8,984 nt of DNA, from contig JAQUZK010000043.1 of the NCBI GenBank assembly GCA_028691335.1, positions 1 through 8,984 on the forward strand. The letters run 5' to 3'. The position numbers and the translations under genes were made by a program. Within the stretch, counting starts at the first letter, position 1. Each line of letters begins with the position of its first letter. This stretch comes from Candidatus Izemoplasmatales bacterium (GTDB lineage: Bacteria; Bacillota_I; Bacilli_A; Izemoplasmatales; Hujiaoplasmataceae). Below the pieces are notes generated by a model. It was given only the letters and a program-made list of their open reading frames with translations, ran no database searches and was not told where the DNA came from. Of this stretch, positions 1 to 7,065 are shown piece after piece.

Positions 1-360
1 AGCGAAAAATACAGCAAAGCCTATAAACCATGGAATAACAAATAACACTCCAAAGATTTGTTTTTGTTTACGATATGGCATTCTCTTGAGGTTATTATTA
101 ATTTTTTTAAATATATTGATTTTTTCAACTTCATTATTTCTCAAATACTCTAAATCATTTTTGCAGTGCTGAATTTTCGATATCAATCTTCCACGCTTTT
201 TATTAATCGCTACAGATCGTCTAAAATTCTTCTTTTGTGATAACTCAATATAAAGATCATTGAGTTTATCTAATTTTTTTTCTAAATTCTTCTTTTTTGT
301 TTCAATATGTTCTATTTTATTAGTTATCTCTATTTCAGAGAGCATAATTTTTTTCTTCAT
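1..360 (-). CDS. ABC sugar permease (MalF-type), N-terminal part, with long coiled-coil extension; partial
   Basis: The frame is open for 120 codons from ATG at 360 to the left edge, so the gene is cut by the window. Residues 1-98 are highly charged, Lys/Glu/Asn/Leu-rich and look helical or coiled coil (EIEITNKIEHIE, KKNLEKKLDKLNDLYIEL). The first membrane segment then begins (GVLFVIPWFIGFAVFFA, about 104-120). The 'FVxPWxIGFxxFF' pattern is typical of the first transmembrane helix of MalF/UgpA-like sugar permeases. The ATG overlaps the DUF5696 stop by one base (TGATG) and has a strong Shine-Dalgarno site, so it is translationally coupled to that gene. It would be the third permease of the operon. 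The cytoplasmic extension of about 100 residues is much longer than the N-terminal tail of most such permeases. The permease call rests on one membrane helix and on context; the EAA loop lies outside the window. Confidence 0.8.
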   Translation of the reverse strand, partial: MKKKIMLSEIEITNKIEHIETKKKNLEKKLDKLNDLYIELSQKKNFRRSVAINKKRGRLISKIQHCKNDLEYLRNNEVEKINIFKKINNNLKRMPYRKQKQIFGVLFVIPWFIGFAVFFA

Positions 361-2978
361 CATACACCCTCCTCTACAATATAGTAATCATTAGCCGCAA
401 CAGTATAAGAATCTGTGGTGTATGAAAAGTCTCGATAATTGAAAACTATTTTCTTACCATTAGCATAAGTTGACATCGTTACTAAACCATCACTAGTGAG
501 AATGGAATGGTCTACTATAGTTTGAGAATAGATATCTAAATCACTTAATTCTTTATAAGTCGCTTTTAAAGTTTCGAGCCAATACTCATAGAAAGTTGAG
601 TAATACTTTGAATATTCAGTCTCTAACAAATCTACTGTGCTTTCATAAGTCCAAGTCATAGAAATATTAGATCCAGTCTCTATAGCCTTCATAACATGAT
701 AATCATATGAATATTGATCATCAGTATTAAATGATTTTCCAGAATAATCTATTAGTCCACTAAAAACTAATTGATAGAACGGAACACTATAAGTAATAAT
801 TTGATAATTAGAAGCTTCTAAATCCACATCAGTTACACTATCAGCGTAACCTATAGCATATAGATTAGGATTTCTAAAAACTTGTTTATTAAAACTATTT
901 GTATTTAAAATTTCCATGAAAGCTTCAATAGTCTGATAACGATAGATTGTATTGTCTTTCTTATAACTACCATATACATCTCTACCAAAATCAGTATAAG
1001 ATATATTGTCACTACCGATCTTTTCATATGCTTTAGTTAGAGCGTGGAAAGTATCATCATATGTATCAGGGCTTAATATATATCTTTCTCTTGTTGTTTG
1101 GTCAATAAATAAAGTGGCCGGATTAAAATCATAATGATATACTACTTCTCCAAAAACATCTCTAATAGCCATTGTTTTGGTATTGATTCCTTGCTTAGTA
1201 TATGCAGTATTGACATAAGTCTCTAAAAATAGGTCTATGCCAAATTCCTTTGAGTAAGCTATTAAATCTTTAAAATCTCGCGAACTACCAGTATTTCTAT
1301 CATAATCAATTTTGCCCATGTATGAAGGTTTTAATCCTTCATTAGAGAATCCTTGATAAAAAATATTAATATCATTTATTTTCGCTTCATTTAAAACATT
1401 GATTATTTCTTTAGCTTCTTTAGCACTTGTCAAAGATTTTACAGTTGAATATGGAATACCAATGAAGTTCTCGTCAATCATATATCCACCAAGTAAAGTT
1501 AAATCTAAAACAGGTTGTGTTGTAAAATCATTTCTTTTAACTAAATCGTTTTCAATCAAATAATTTTGGTACTCTTTTGCCATATCACTATAAGTAGCGT
1601 CAACTTCATCAAGAACTATATATTTGATAGAGAAATCCTTGTTATTGTAATAATAAGTCCATTCATTAATTTGAACACTTGAATTTATTGATGCAAACTC
1701 ATAAATTTCTCCCTCTCTAATATTATATCGATAGAAAGCTTGGTTGTAAGGATTGTCTTGTGTGCTTGAGTTAGCATATAAATTCGTCATTTCAGGTGTT
1801 TCTTTCGCAATAGCTATCATTGCTTTGTTGTTACTCTTTATCCCAAAAACAGGTAGACTGATTTTGCTTAAATCCTCAGTTTTAATGAGTTTAAATGAAG
1901 CTAAATCATTGCCGTAAACTCTTTTATTATAAGGTAGAGTAAAAGCTCTTTCTTGGTTGAACTCAATAATTCCGCCACTACCATCTGGTATCAATAAATA
2001 TCCATCTTCTTCGGTGGTACCAGCTCCAAAATAAGGAAGTACATCGATGTAAACTAAAGGATATTTTTCTTTTTCTACTAAAGATTCATTCACTAAAGTG
2101 GCTTCTAAAGAATTTTGATCAAGACTGTATCTTATAGCTATTTCAAAATACGGATATTTATCTTCTATCTTTATTCCGTTTGATTCCTGATCATAAATTA
2201 ACTCTTCTTGTGTATATCCTGATTCAGTATAGAAAATATCATACAATTTCTCTAAAATTGAAGTTTGAATACCACTCTTTAACTTCCAGATAGCAACTCC
2301 ATCTACTTCACCGTAAACATAAGCTTGTTCGGTGATACGGCGATAAGAAATAGAACCTTCTTCTAATTTTGAAAGTATTAAAGATTGCATTCTTTCGTCG
2401 GTTATTATCAGTGGAAAATCATTTTCGTCTACTCCTTTTTTCCCGCCGACTAAATATAATACTTCAATATAATCATCTTCTACTCTAACTAAGAAATCTT
2501 CATAATCAATCGCTTGAGAATATACACTCATTTGACTGACACTTCCCAAATTCCCAGCATAATATATTTTTAAAGGGTCTAAAAATCTAGCGCTTCTAGT
2601 ATCAGGATTTGAAGTAAATACTTCTCCAGTTCTTTTATCTTGTAATGTAAACAAGGTTGTATCTGTATCTAAAACAAATTTTAGATTATCGTTTTCTAAT
2701 ACAATTTCATCATCATATTGATTTTTTAATTGTTCAACCTCCATAAAATCTGTTTTATCATATGGAGTTCTTTCAATAGCTGGTAATTCATTGATTTTAA
2801 CTACAATATATAGTCCTACGCCAATTAAGGCGATAACCAATAGAATAATCAACTTTTTCCAAGGAAATTTAAATCCAAGTATTTTTTCATTAATCCAGGT
2901 TTTTAGATTGATTGCTATCTTCTTCTTCAGCGGTAAAGCTGAGTATATAACTTGTTCGTTATTGTCTATCTTGTCCAT
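360..2978 (-). CDS. DUF5696-type membrane-anchored extracellular protein, glycosidase-like architecture
   Basis: This 872-residue protein has a cytoplasmic N-terminus of about 41 residues and one membrane helix at about 42-62 (KKLIILLVIALIGVGLYIVV), followed by an outward-facing part of about 800 residues, which makes it a type II anchored surface protein. Residues about 95-480 are beta-rich (NLKFVLDTDTTLFTLQDKRTG; YLLIPDGSGGIIEF at 327-340). Residues about 490-800 read as alternating strand and helix like a TIM barrel (AKEIINVLNEAKINDINIFY, FGIDLFLETYVN, NISYTDFGRD) and carry a conserved-looking SVPFYQLVFSGLIDYSG at about 731-747. I recognise the family from memory as DUF5696; its reaction is not established as far as I know. 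A beta-sandwich plus barrel is also the plan of GH31/GH36/GH101-like hydrolases, and Asp663 or Glu586 could be catalytic, but that is inference. No cysteine is present. The start at 2978 has GAGG 8 nt upstream and overlaps the Yip1 gene by 13 nt. Confidence 0.82.
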   Translation of the reverse strand: MDKIDNNEQVIYSALPLKKKIAINLKTWINEKILGFKFPWKKLIILLVIALIGVGLYIVVKINELPAIERTPYDKTDFMEVEQLKNQYDDEIVLENDNLKFVLDTDTTLFTLQDKRTGEVFTSNPDTRSARFLDPLKIYYAGNLGSVSQMSVYSQAIDYEDFLVRVEDDYIEVLYLVGGKKGVDENDFPLIITDERMQSLILSKLEEGSISYRRITEQAYVYGEVDGVAIWKLKSGIQTSILEKLYDIFYTESGYTQEELIYDQESNGIKIEDKYPYFEIAIRYSLDQNSLEATLVNESLVEKEKYPLVYIDVLPYFGAGTTEEDGYLLIPDGSGGIIEFNQERAFTLPYNKRVYGNDLASFKLIKTEDLSKISLPVFGIKSNNKAMIAIAKETPEMTNLYANSSTQDNPYNQAFYRYNIREGEIYEFASINSSVQINEWTYYYNNKDFSIKYIVLDEVDATYSDMAKEYQNYLIENDLVKRNDFTTQPVLDLTLLGGYMIDENFIGIPYSTVKSLTSAKEAKEIINVLNEAKINDINIFYQGFSNEGLKPSYMGKIDYDRNTGSSRDFKDLIAYSKEFGIDLFLETYVNTAYTKQGINTKTMAIRDVFGEVVYHYDFNPATLFIDQTTRERYILSPDTYDDTFHALTKAYEKIGSDNISYTDFGRDVYGSYKKDNTIYRYQTIEAFMEILNTNSFNKQVFRNPNLYAIGYADSVTDVDLEASNYQIITYSVPFYQLVFSGLIDYSGKSFNTDDQYSYDYHVMKAIETGSNISMTWTYESTVDLLETEYSKYYSTFYEYWLETLKATYKELSDLDIYSQTIVDHSILTSDGLVTMSTYANGKKIVFNYRDFSYTTDSYTVAANDYYIVEEGV
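367..374 (-). promoter_or_regulatory. Ribosome binding site of the partial permease
   Basis: GAGGAGGG on the minus strand lies 6 nt before the ATG at 360 and inside the last codons of the DUF5696 gene. It decides the start of the cut-off permease gene and supports coupling through the TGATG stop/start overlap. Confidence 0.8.
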
Positions 2979-3676
2979 ACTAAAAACCTCATAACAAACT
3001 CATCATATAGTGACTTAACAAAAGCATAAACCTGTTGTATTAATGAAAAGAACAATAAAATTATAAATAATATTACAGCAATAGCTACAATTGTAAACAA
3101 GAACATTAAGATAGTTTTAAACAAGCCATACTCATGAATACCTAACATCCCAAAAAACAACATGTAAGCTAATAAACCGATTCCTAATGTGTGTAATGCG
3201 GTAAAGAAGACTACTTCATCAGCAGTAATATAGTTACTTATAATCGAAGCCAATAAGCTTAACCACACATATGGAAAGAATGAATAAGTTATAACTCTAA
3301 ATATTTGAGACATATTGCCTTTACCGTCCATCAAGGCGGTAGTAGCCCAGTTAGCGAACACAAAGATAGCAACGGGGAATATAATTAAAGCAATTGTCAT
3401 AAGTAAGTTAAAGTCATTTGGATTATTTTTATTTACTAAAAATCCATCACCGTTAAAAGCAATAACTTGTGCGATTATCATCATAATCAAATAAAATATA
3501 GAGACATAATTCTTTGATTTATTTTCATATTTAAATTCTTCATAGCCTCTGATTGGATAAACCATTAATCTTACCGGCATTTTGATACAGTCTTCTATAA
3601 TCATTTTTGATTTTGATTTTAAATTATCACGTCTGAAGAAAGACTTAAATTTTGACATTATATTAACCAATTTCAT
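2966..3676 (-). CDS. Yip1-family multipass membrane protein
   Basis: From the start chosen here the protein has 236 residues. An N-terminal cytoplasmic stretch rich in Lys/Arg (KFKSFFRRDNLKSKSK) is followed by 'YPIRGYEEFKYE' and about five hydrophobic segments, at roughly 57-74, 89-115, 125-147, 151-175 and 184-215. The 'NWATTALMDGKGNMSQIFRV' motif followed by 'YSFFPYVWLS', and a later 'LGIHEYG', match what I know of bacterial Yip1/YIPF proteins. Their role in bacteria is poorly defined; a membrane scaffold or partner of the neighbouring transport and surface proteins is inference. The ATG at 3676 was chosen because AAAGGAGG ends 3 nt before it. An ATG at 3712 would overlap the previous gene by 50 nt with no clear Shine-Dalgarno site. 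A TTG at 3670 or the ATG at 3658 are also possible. The gene overlaps the previous one by 14 nt and the next by 13 nt. Confidence 0.8.
   Translation of the reverse strand: MKLVNIMSKFKSFFRRDNLKSKSKMIIEDCIKMPVRLMVYPIRGYEEFKYENKSKNYVSIFYLIMMIIAQVIAFNGDGFLVNKNNPNDFNLLMTIALIIFPVAIFVFANWATTALMDGKGNMSQIFRVITYSFFPYVWLSLLASIISNYITADEVVFFTALHTLGIGLLAYMLFFGMLGIHEYGLFKTILMFLFTIVAIAVILFIILLFFSLIQQVYAFVKSLYDEFVMRFLVWTR
2987..2990 (-). promoter_or_regulatory. Ribosome binding site of the DUF5696 gene
   Basis: GAGG on the minus strand lies 8 nt before the ATG at 2978, inside the end of the Yip1 gene. It is a weaker site than the others in the operon but supports the chosen start, which overlaps the Yip1 stop by 13 nt. 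Confidence 0.55.
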
Positions 3677-5144
3677 CTTCCTCCTTTGCCTTGTTAATTG
3701 CATTCTTTGCATTTTTTATAAATCCATAAATCAATACTGCAAACACAACCACTAATATATAAGGGAAAATCGCTGCGATTTTTTCATATCTATATGGTTG
3801 ATATGCACTTGAAAAAGTATCGTCATCAAAACCTAACTTGGAGTACTCCATCGCTTTTTCATAATTGCCTTCTCTTAGTTCTGCTTTAGCAATTCCTTTA
3901 TAAGCTAAATAGTAATTAGTGTTTAAAACTAACACTTCCTCCCAAGTATCTTTGGCTAAATCATAATCTCCTTCAAAATAATACTCTGTTGCTTGGTTCA
4001 CTAAACGTCCAAACTCAGTATATTCAAATATGATTAGATTTTTATTCATTGAATCAACAACTAAAATTTTATCATTGAAATACTTTATAGCTGTAGGTCG
4101 AATAAACTTATCTCTTAGATTATTAGAACTATCAGTTAAGTTTCCTAATTCTCCAAAAATGTACAATAAGTTACCTTCAAAATCGTAAGTAAAAATTCTT
4201 CCTCTTGTACTATCCAAAACCATGTAATTCCCAAATTCATTGACATCAATATCGGTAAATACTGATGGTCCATCAGGTAAATTTACAGTAGGAGGAACAG
4301 TTACTAAATCTCCGACTTGAGGTATATAACCATTTCTAGAAAGTACGTCTACACCTTTATAATTTAATTTTTTAATTACTTTTTCTCCTTCTGTAACATC
4401 AGAAACAGTATAAAGATAACCATCTTCATCTACCATTAAGTTTTTAAAAGTAGTCGCTAAACGATATCCTTGTTGTGCTCTTTGTTCTTCAGACGTAAGT
4501 TTTAACCAAAAAGCATCCCACAATGATAATGTTATCGAGTTGGCTCCAACATATCTTGAAATTGTACCATCTGGATTAAAATCTAAAATCCCTTCAAAAA
4601 CTTGATCGGCTACGACATAGATTCTTCCCGTACGATTTACCGTTAGTTGCAAAGGTTTAAAATCATAACCATTTTCATCATCTGGACTTTGTTTAAAAGT
4701 AGGATCACTAGGAGCTAAAATCTCTGAAGATAGATTAAAAGTATGATCAAATAGTGCTATTCTAAAATTACCTGTATCAGCTACATAAATATAATCTTCA
4801 GTTACAAAAATACCACTAGGGTTTAATAAAACGCCTGTTCCAAAAGAAGTTAAATATTCATATTCTTCGTTCAATATATGAACTTGGTTGTTAGACTTAT
4901 CAACTAAATAGATTTTATTATCATAAGCGAAAACATCCACAAGTTCCCCAAAGGATATAGAAACATCTTGGTTTAATTCATCTTTTAAATTTGATGAGTC
5001 GACAATATGTGTAACGCTGACTGCTTCAGCTGAATAAATAACTTCACCCAGTGGGCTATAATTATAGCTTTCAGCGGACACTGATAAAATCGTAAGATTG
5101 AGAGTGATAAGTGTTAGTACTATTAAAAACATTATTTTTTTCAA
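3663..5144 (-). CDS. Secreted NHL-repeat beta-propeller/TPR protein with C-terminal membrane anchor
   Basis: The 493-residue protein begins with a signal peptide (KK, a hydrophobic core at about 5-20, likely cleavage after SVSA at about 24). Residues about 60-375 hold repeated propeller strands of NHL type: 'NKIYLVDKSNNQVHILN' at 76-92, 'NPSGIFVTEDYIYVADTGNF' at 108-127, 'DGYLYTVSD' at 241-249, 'GNYMVLDSTRGRIFTYDFEG' at 305-324 and 'RPTAIKYFNDKILVVDSMNK' at 349-368. About two TPR-like units follow at 381-440 (NQATEYYFEGDYDLAKDTWE, YKGIAKAELREGNYEKAMEY). A single membrane helix at about 457-475 and a short charged tail end the protein. It should therefore sit outside the membrane, tethered by its C-terminus. 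NHL propellers usually bind proteins or sugars, so a scaffold or sensor for the importer is plausible but inferred. The start is TTG at 5144, with GGGAGG 8 nt upstream; the ATG at 5132 would cut off the Lys-rich n-region and lie 20 nt from the Shine-Dalgarno site. Confidence 0.88.
   Translation of the reverse strand: MKKIMFLIVLTLITLNLTILSVSAESYNYSPLGEVIYSAEAVSVTHIVDSSNLKDELNQDVSISFGELVDVFAYDNKIYLVDKSNNQVHILNEEYEYLTSFGTGVLLNPSGIFVTEDYIYVADTGNFRIALFDHTFNLSSEILAPSDPTFKQSPDDENGYDFKPLQLTVNRTGRIYVVADQVFEGILDFNPDGTISRYVGANSITLSLWDAFWLKLTSEEQRAQQGYRLATTFKNLMVDEDGYLYTVSDVTEGEKVIKKLNYKGVDVLSRNGYIPQVGDLVTVPPTVNLPDGPSVFTDIDVNEFGNYMVLDSTRGRIFTYDFEGNLLYIFGELGNLTDSSNNLRDKFIRPTAIKYFNDKILVVDSMNKNLIIFEYTEFGRLVNQATEYYFEGDYDLAKDTWEEVLVLNTNYYLAYKGIAKAELREGNYEKAMEYSKLGFDDDTFSSAYQPYRYEKIAAIFPYILVVVFAVLIYGFIKNAKNAINKAKEEDEIG
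3680..3687 (-). promoter_or_regulatory. Ribosome binding site of the Yip1 gene
   Basis: AAAGGAGG on the minus strand sits within the last codons of the NHL/TPR gene. It is 3 nt from the ATG at 3676, 9 nt from a TTG at 3670 and 21 nt from the ATG at 3658. It therefore favours 3676 or 3670 over both 3712 and 3658. The short 3-nt spacing leaves the exact start open. Confidence 0.6.
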
Positions 5145-5152
5145 GAAATATA

Positions 5153-5158
5153 CCTCCC
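5153..5158 (-). promoter_or_regulatory. Ribosome binding site fixing a TTG start
   Basis: GGGAGG on the minus strand lies 8 nt before the TTG at 5144, in the 16-nt gap after the MalG-like permease stop. This spacing supports the TTG as start codon of the NHL/TPR gene over the downstream ATG. Confidence 0.75.
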
Positions 5159-5160
5159 AA

Positions 5161-6111
5161 CTATTTCAATCCCGAATGTGCCATTGTATCTAGCATCTTC
5201 GATTGATTGATAATAAAGACCGTGATTGGTACTATTAGCATAATAACTGTAACTGCAGCAGCTGTACCCGTTCTTGCGACACCACCTGCCACAATTTGAC
5301 TCAAAGCATATGATAAAGGCTTCAAGTTTTCTGTAAAAATATAGTTTCCTCCATCAATACCCCATAACTGTTGGAACAATAAGATGATTAAAGTCAACCA
5401 AGCAGGTTTCACTAAAGGCATTACCACATGGAAGAAAGTTTGATATTCATTAGCTCCGTCAATCTTAGCAGCTTCAAGTAACTCATCAGGTATAGTAACC
5501 ATGAATTGTCTCATTAAAAACAAGCCTAATGTGAATCCCCAAGCAGGAATGATAATAGCCATATGAGTATCGATAAGCCCTAACCAACTAACAATCATGT
5601 AAGTTGGTATTTGGGTAACTACAGTTGAAAACATTAACGAGTAAACAATCAATTGATTGATCAAATGTCTTCCAGGGAATGAATGTTTAGCAAGCGGATA
5701 AGCACATAAAGATGCTAAAAATACATGTCCTACTGTCCCAAATAAAGTAATTGTCAAAGTGTTGACAAAGTATCTACTGATTGGAACTTGAGTATTTCCA
5801 ATCAAATTAAATAAATCAACAAAATTCTCAAATGTTATATTTCTAGGAAACAGTCTTGGTGGAAATACAAATATTTCATCAAGACCTTTAAGTGAATTTG
5901 TAATTGTAAATATTAATGGGTAAGCACTAAATAGACCAAATAAAAATAATACAACTAGTAAAGCTATATCTCCACCAACAGAACGGCTTAATCTAACTTT
6001 ACGATATTTTTTCATTTTCGTTTTCTTTTGACGTATCCAATTAATTTCATCTTGTTTCAAAGCATCGATAAGTAATGTTTTTTCTTCATGGGTTTTTTTT
6101 GTTTTTTCCAT
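5161..6111 (-). CDS. Carbohydrate ABC transporter permease, MalG-like
   Basis: This 316-residue inner permease subunit belongs to a CUT1-type sugar importer. A charged cytoplasmic N-terminus of about 47 residues is followed by six predicted membrane helices beginning at about 48-70. The EAA loop that docks the ATPase is intact at about 213-236: 'EAAKIDGANEYQTFFHVVMP' has the classical EAA-x3-DGA core and closes with 'PLVKP'. Other MalG-type marks are 'FPPRLFPRNITFENF' after helix 1 and 'GLFLMRQFMVTIPDELLEAA' leading into the loop. The N-terminus is somewhat longer than in typical family members of about 280 residues and is very Lys-rich. The gene starts 2 nt from the stop of the MalF-like gene, with AGG about 9 nt upstream, so the two are co-translated and should form a heterodimer. 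No ATP-binding subunit is encoded nearby, so a shared ATPase from elsewhere is expected. Confidence 0.93.
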   Translation of the reverse strand: MEKTKKTHEEKTLLIDALKQDEINWIRQKKTKMKKYRKVRLSRSVGGDIALLVVLFLFGLFSAYPLIFTITNSLKGLDEIFVFPPRLFPRNITFENFVDLFNLIGNTQVPISRYFVNTLTITLFGTVGHVFLASLCAYPLAKHSFPGRHLINQLIVYSLMFSTVVTQIPTYMIVSWLGLIDTHMAIIIPAWGFTLGLFLMRQFMVTIPDELLEAAKIDGANEYQTFFHVVMPLVKPAWLTLIILLFQQLWGIDGGNYIFTENLKPLSYALSQIVAGGVARTGTAAAVTVIMLIVPITVFIINQSKMLDTMAHSGLK

Positions 6112-6112
6112 T

Positions 6113-7054
6113 TTATGTACCTACCCTCTTAATTATTCTTTGAACAATGAGGTTAGACCCTAACATAAGCACAAACAAAATAGTTGCGATAGCGGATGCA
6201 TAACCCATCTCAAGACGTGTAGAGTTTGCTGACCCGAAATCTAATAAATGAGTAACTATGGTGTGCCCACTGTATTCCACAGAAGGGAAGCCCAGTAGCG
6301 ACACCGAAACCATTCCTATACCCAAAGCATTGGTAATCTGCATAACTGCACCAAACATTAATTGCGATTTCATTTGTGGTAATGTAATATACCACAATTC
6401 TTGCCAGCGATTTCTTATTCCGTCAACTGCTGCCGCCTCATAAAGCGTTCTATCAACAGTTTGAAGTCCGGCTATAAAAGCCAAGAAAGAAACCCCTAGA
6501 CTTAACCATAATTGCACAATAATTAAAATAAACAAAGCGTACTTAGGTGTTTCAAGCCATAGTATCGGTGTATTAATTAAATTTAAATCGATTAAGTAGG
6601 CATTTAAAATACCATACATATCTGAAGAAAAAATCAATAACCATAATAAATAAGCTGAACCACTAATTGAAGGCGCATAGAATATCAAAACCATGAACCA
6701 TCTCACTTTAGGTGGAAGCTCATTAATTAACCAAGCAAATACAAACGCCATCAAATATGAAACTGGCCCAGTAATAAAAGCTAAAATCAGTGTGTTTTTC
6801 AAAGCTATCAAGAACACATCATCATTTAAAAATAAGTTGATATAGTTTGATAAACCTATAAATTTAGGTAATTGCAACATATCAAATGAAGTAAAACTTA
6901 ATAGAAAACTCATTAGTACAGGTAGTATTGTAAAAACAGTAAAAACAAGCATAAAAGGAGCAATCATAGAATAATATACTTTATTCTTTTTGATTTGCTT
7001 TTTTAAAGAAGGTTTTACAAATTGTTTTTCTGTTTGTAAATTCTTAACTTTCAT
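6113..7054 (-). CDS. Carbohydrate ABC transporter permease, MalF/UgpA-like
   Basis: This 313-residue membrane protein has about six transmembrane helices. Helix 1 (about 28-54) has the family pattern 'YYSMIAPFMLVFTVFTILPV', followed by 'SFTSFDMLQLPKFIGLSNY', the usual 'FxGLxNY' loop of MalF-type permeases without the large MalF periplasmic insert. The EAA loop is present at about 204-226 (LYEAAAVDGIRNRWQELWYI followed by TLP). It pairs with the MalG-like permease immediately downstream and with the solute-binding protein immediately upstream, the standard order for CUT1 sugar importers in Bacillota. The ATG at 7054 has AGGAG 6 nt upstream, and that site overlaps the TAG stop of the binding-protein gene, so translation is probably coupled. 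Length and motifs look normal, with no sign of damage. The transported sugar cannot be read from this sequence. Confidence 0.93.
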   Translation of the reverse strand: MKVKNLQTEKQFVKPSLKKQIKKNKVYYSMIAPFMLVFTVFTILPVLMSFLLSFTSFDMLQLPKFIGLSNYINLFLNDDVFLIALKNTLILAFITGPVSYLMAFVFAWLINELPPKVRWFMVLIFYAPSISGSAYLLWLLIFSSDMYGILNAYLIDLNLINTPILWLETPKYALFILIIVQLWLSLGVSFLAFIAGLQTVDRTLYEAAAVDGIRNRWQELWYITLPQMKSQLMFGAVMQITNALGIGMVSVSLLGFPSVEYSGHTIVTHLLDFGSANSTRLEMGYASAIATILFVLMLGSNLIVQRIIKRVGT

Positions 7055-7060
7055 CCTATA

Positions 7061-7065
7061 CTCCT
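7061..7065 (-). promoter_or_regulatory. Ribosome binding site of the MalF-like permease
   Basis: AGGAG on the minus strand is 6 nt before the ATG at 7054 and overlaps the TAG stop (7066-7064) of the binding-protein gene, so the stop codon lies inside the Shine-Dalgarno region. Confidence 0.75.

Noticed and set aside
360..362. TGA read as Trp (Mycoplasma-type code)
   Set aside because: The DUF5696 gene ends in TGA directly coupled to the next start, and the Trp codons I read by hand in the terminal partial genes are TGG, so the standard bacterial code fits.
2791..2994. Plus-strand open frame of 67 codons
   Set aside because: It lies opposite the membrane-anchor region of the DUF5696 gene, has low-complexity hydrophobic content forced by the other strand, and has no supporting Shine-Dalgarno site or neighbour.
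6210..6395. Minus-strand open frame of 61 codons
   Set aside because: It lies in another frame inside the MalF-like permease and has no family features.
6258..6443. Plus-strand open frame of 61 codons
   Set aside because: It is antisense to the EAA-loop region of the MalF-like permease, whose motifs are clear; it is a shadow frame.
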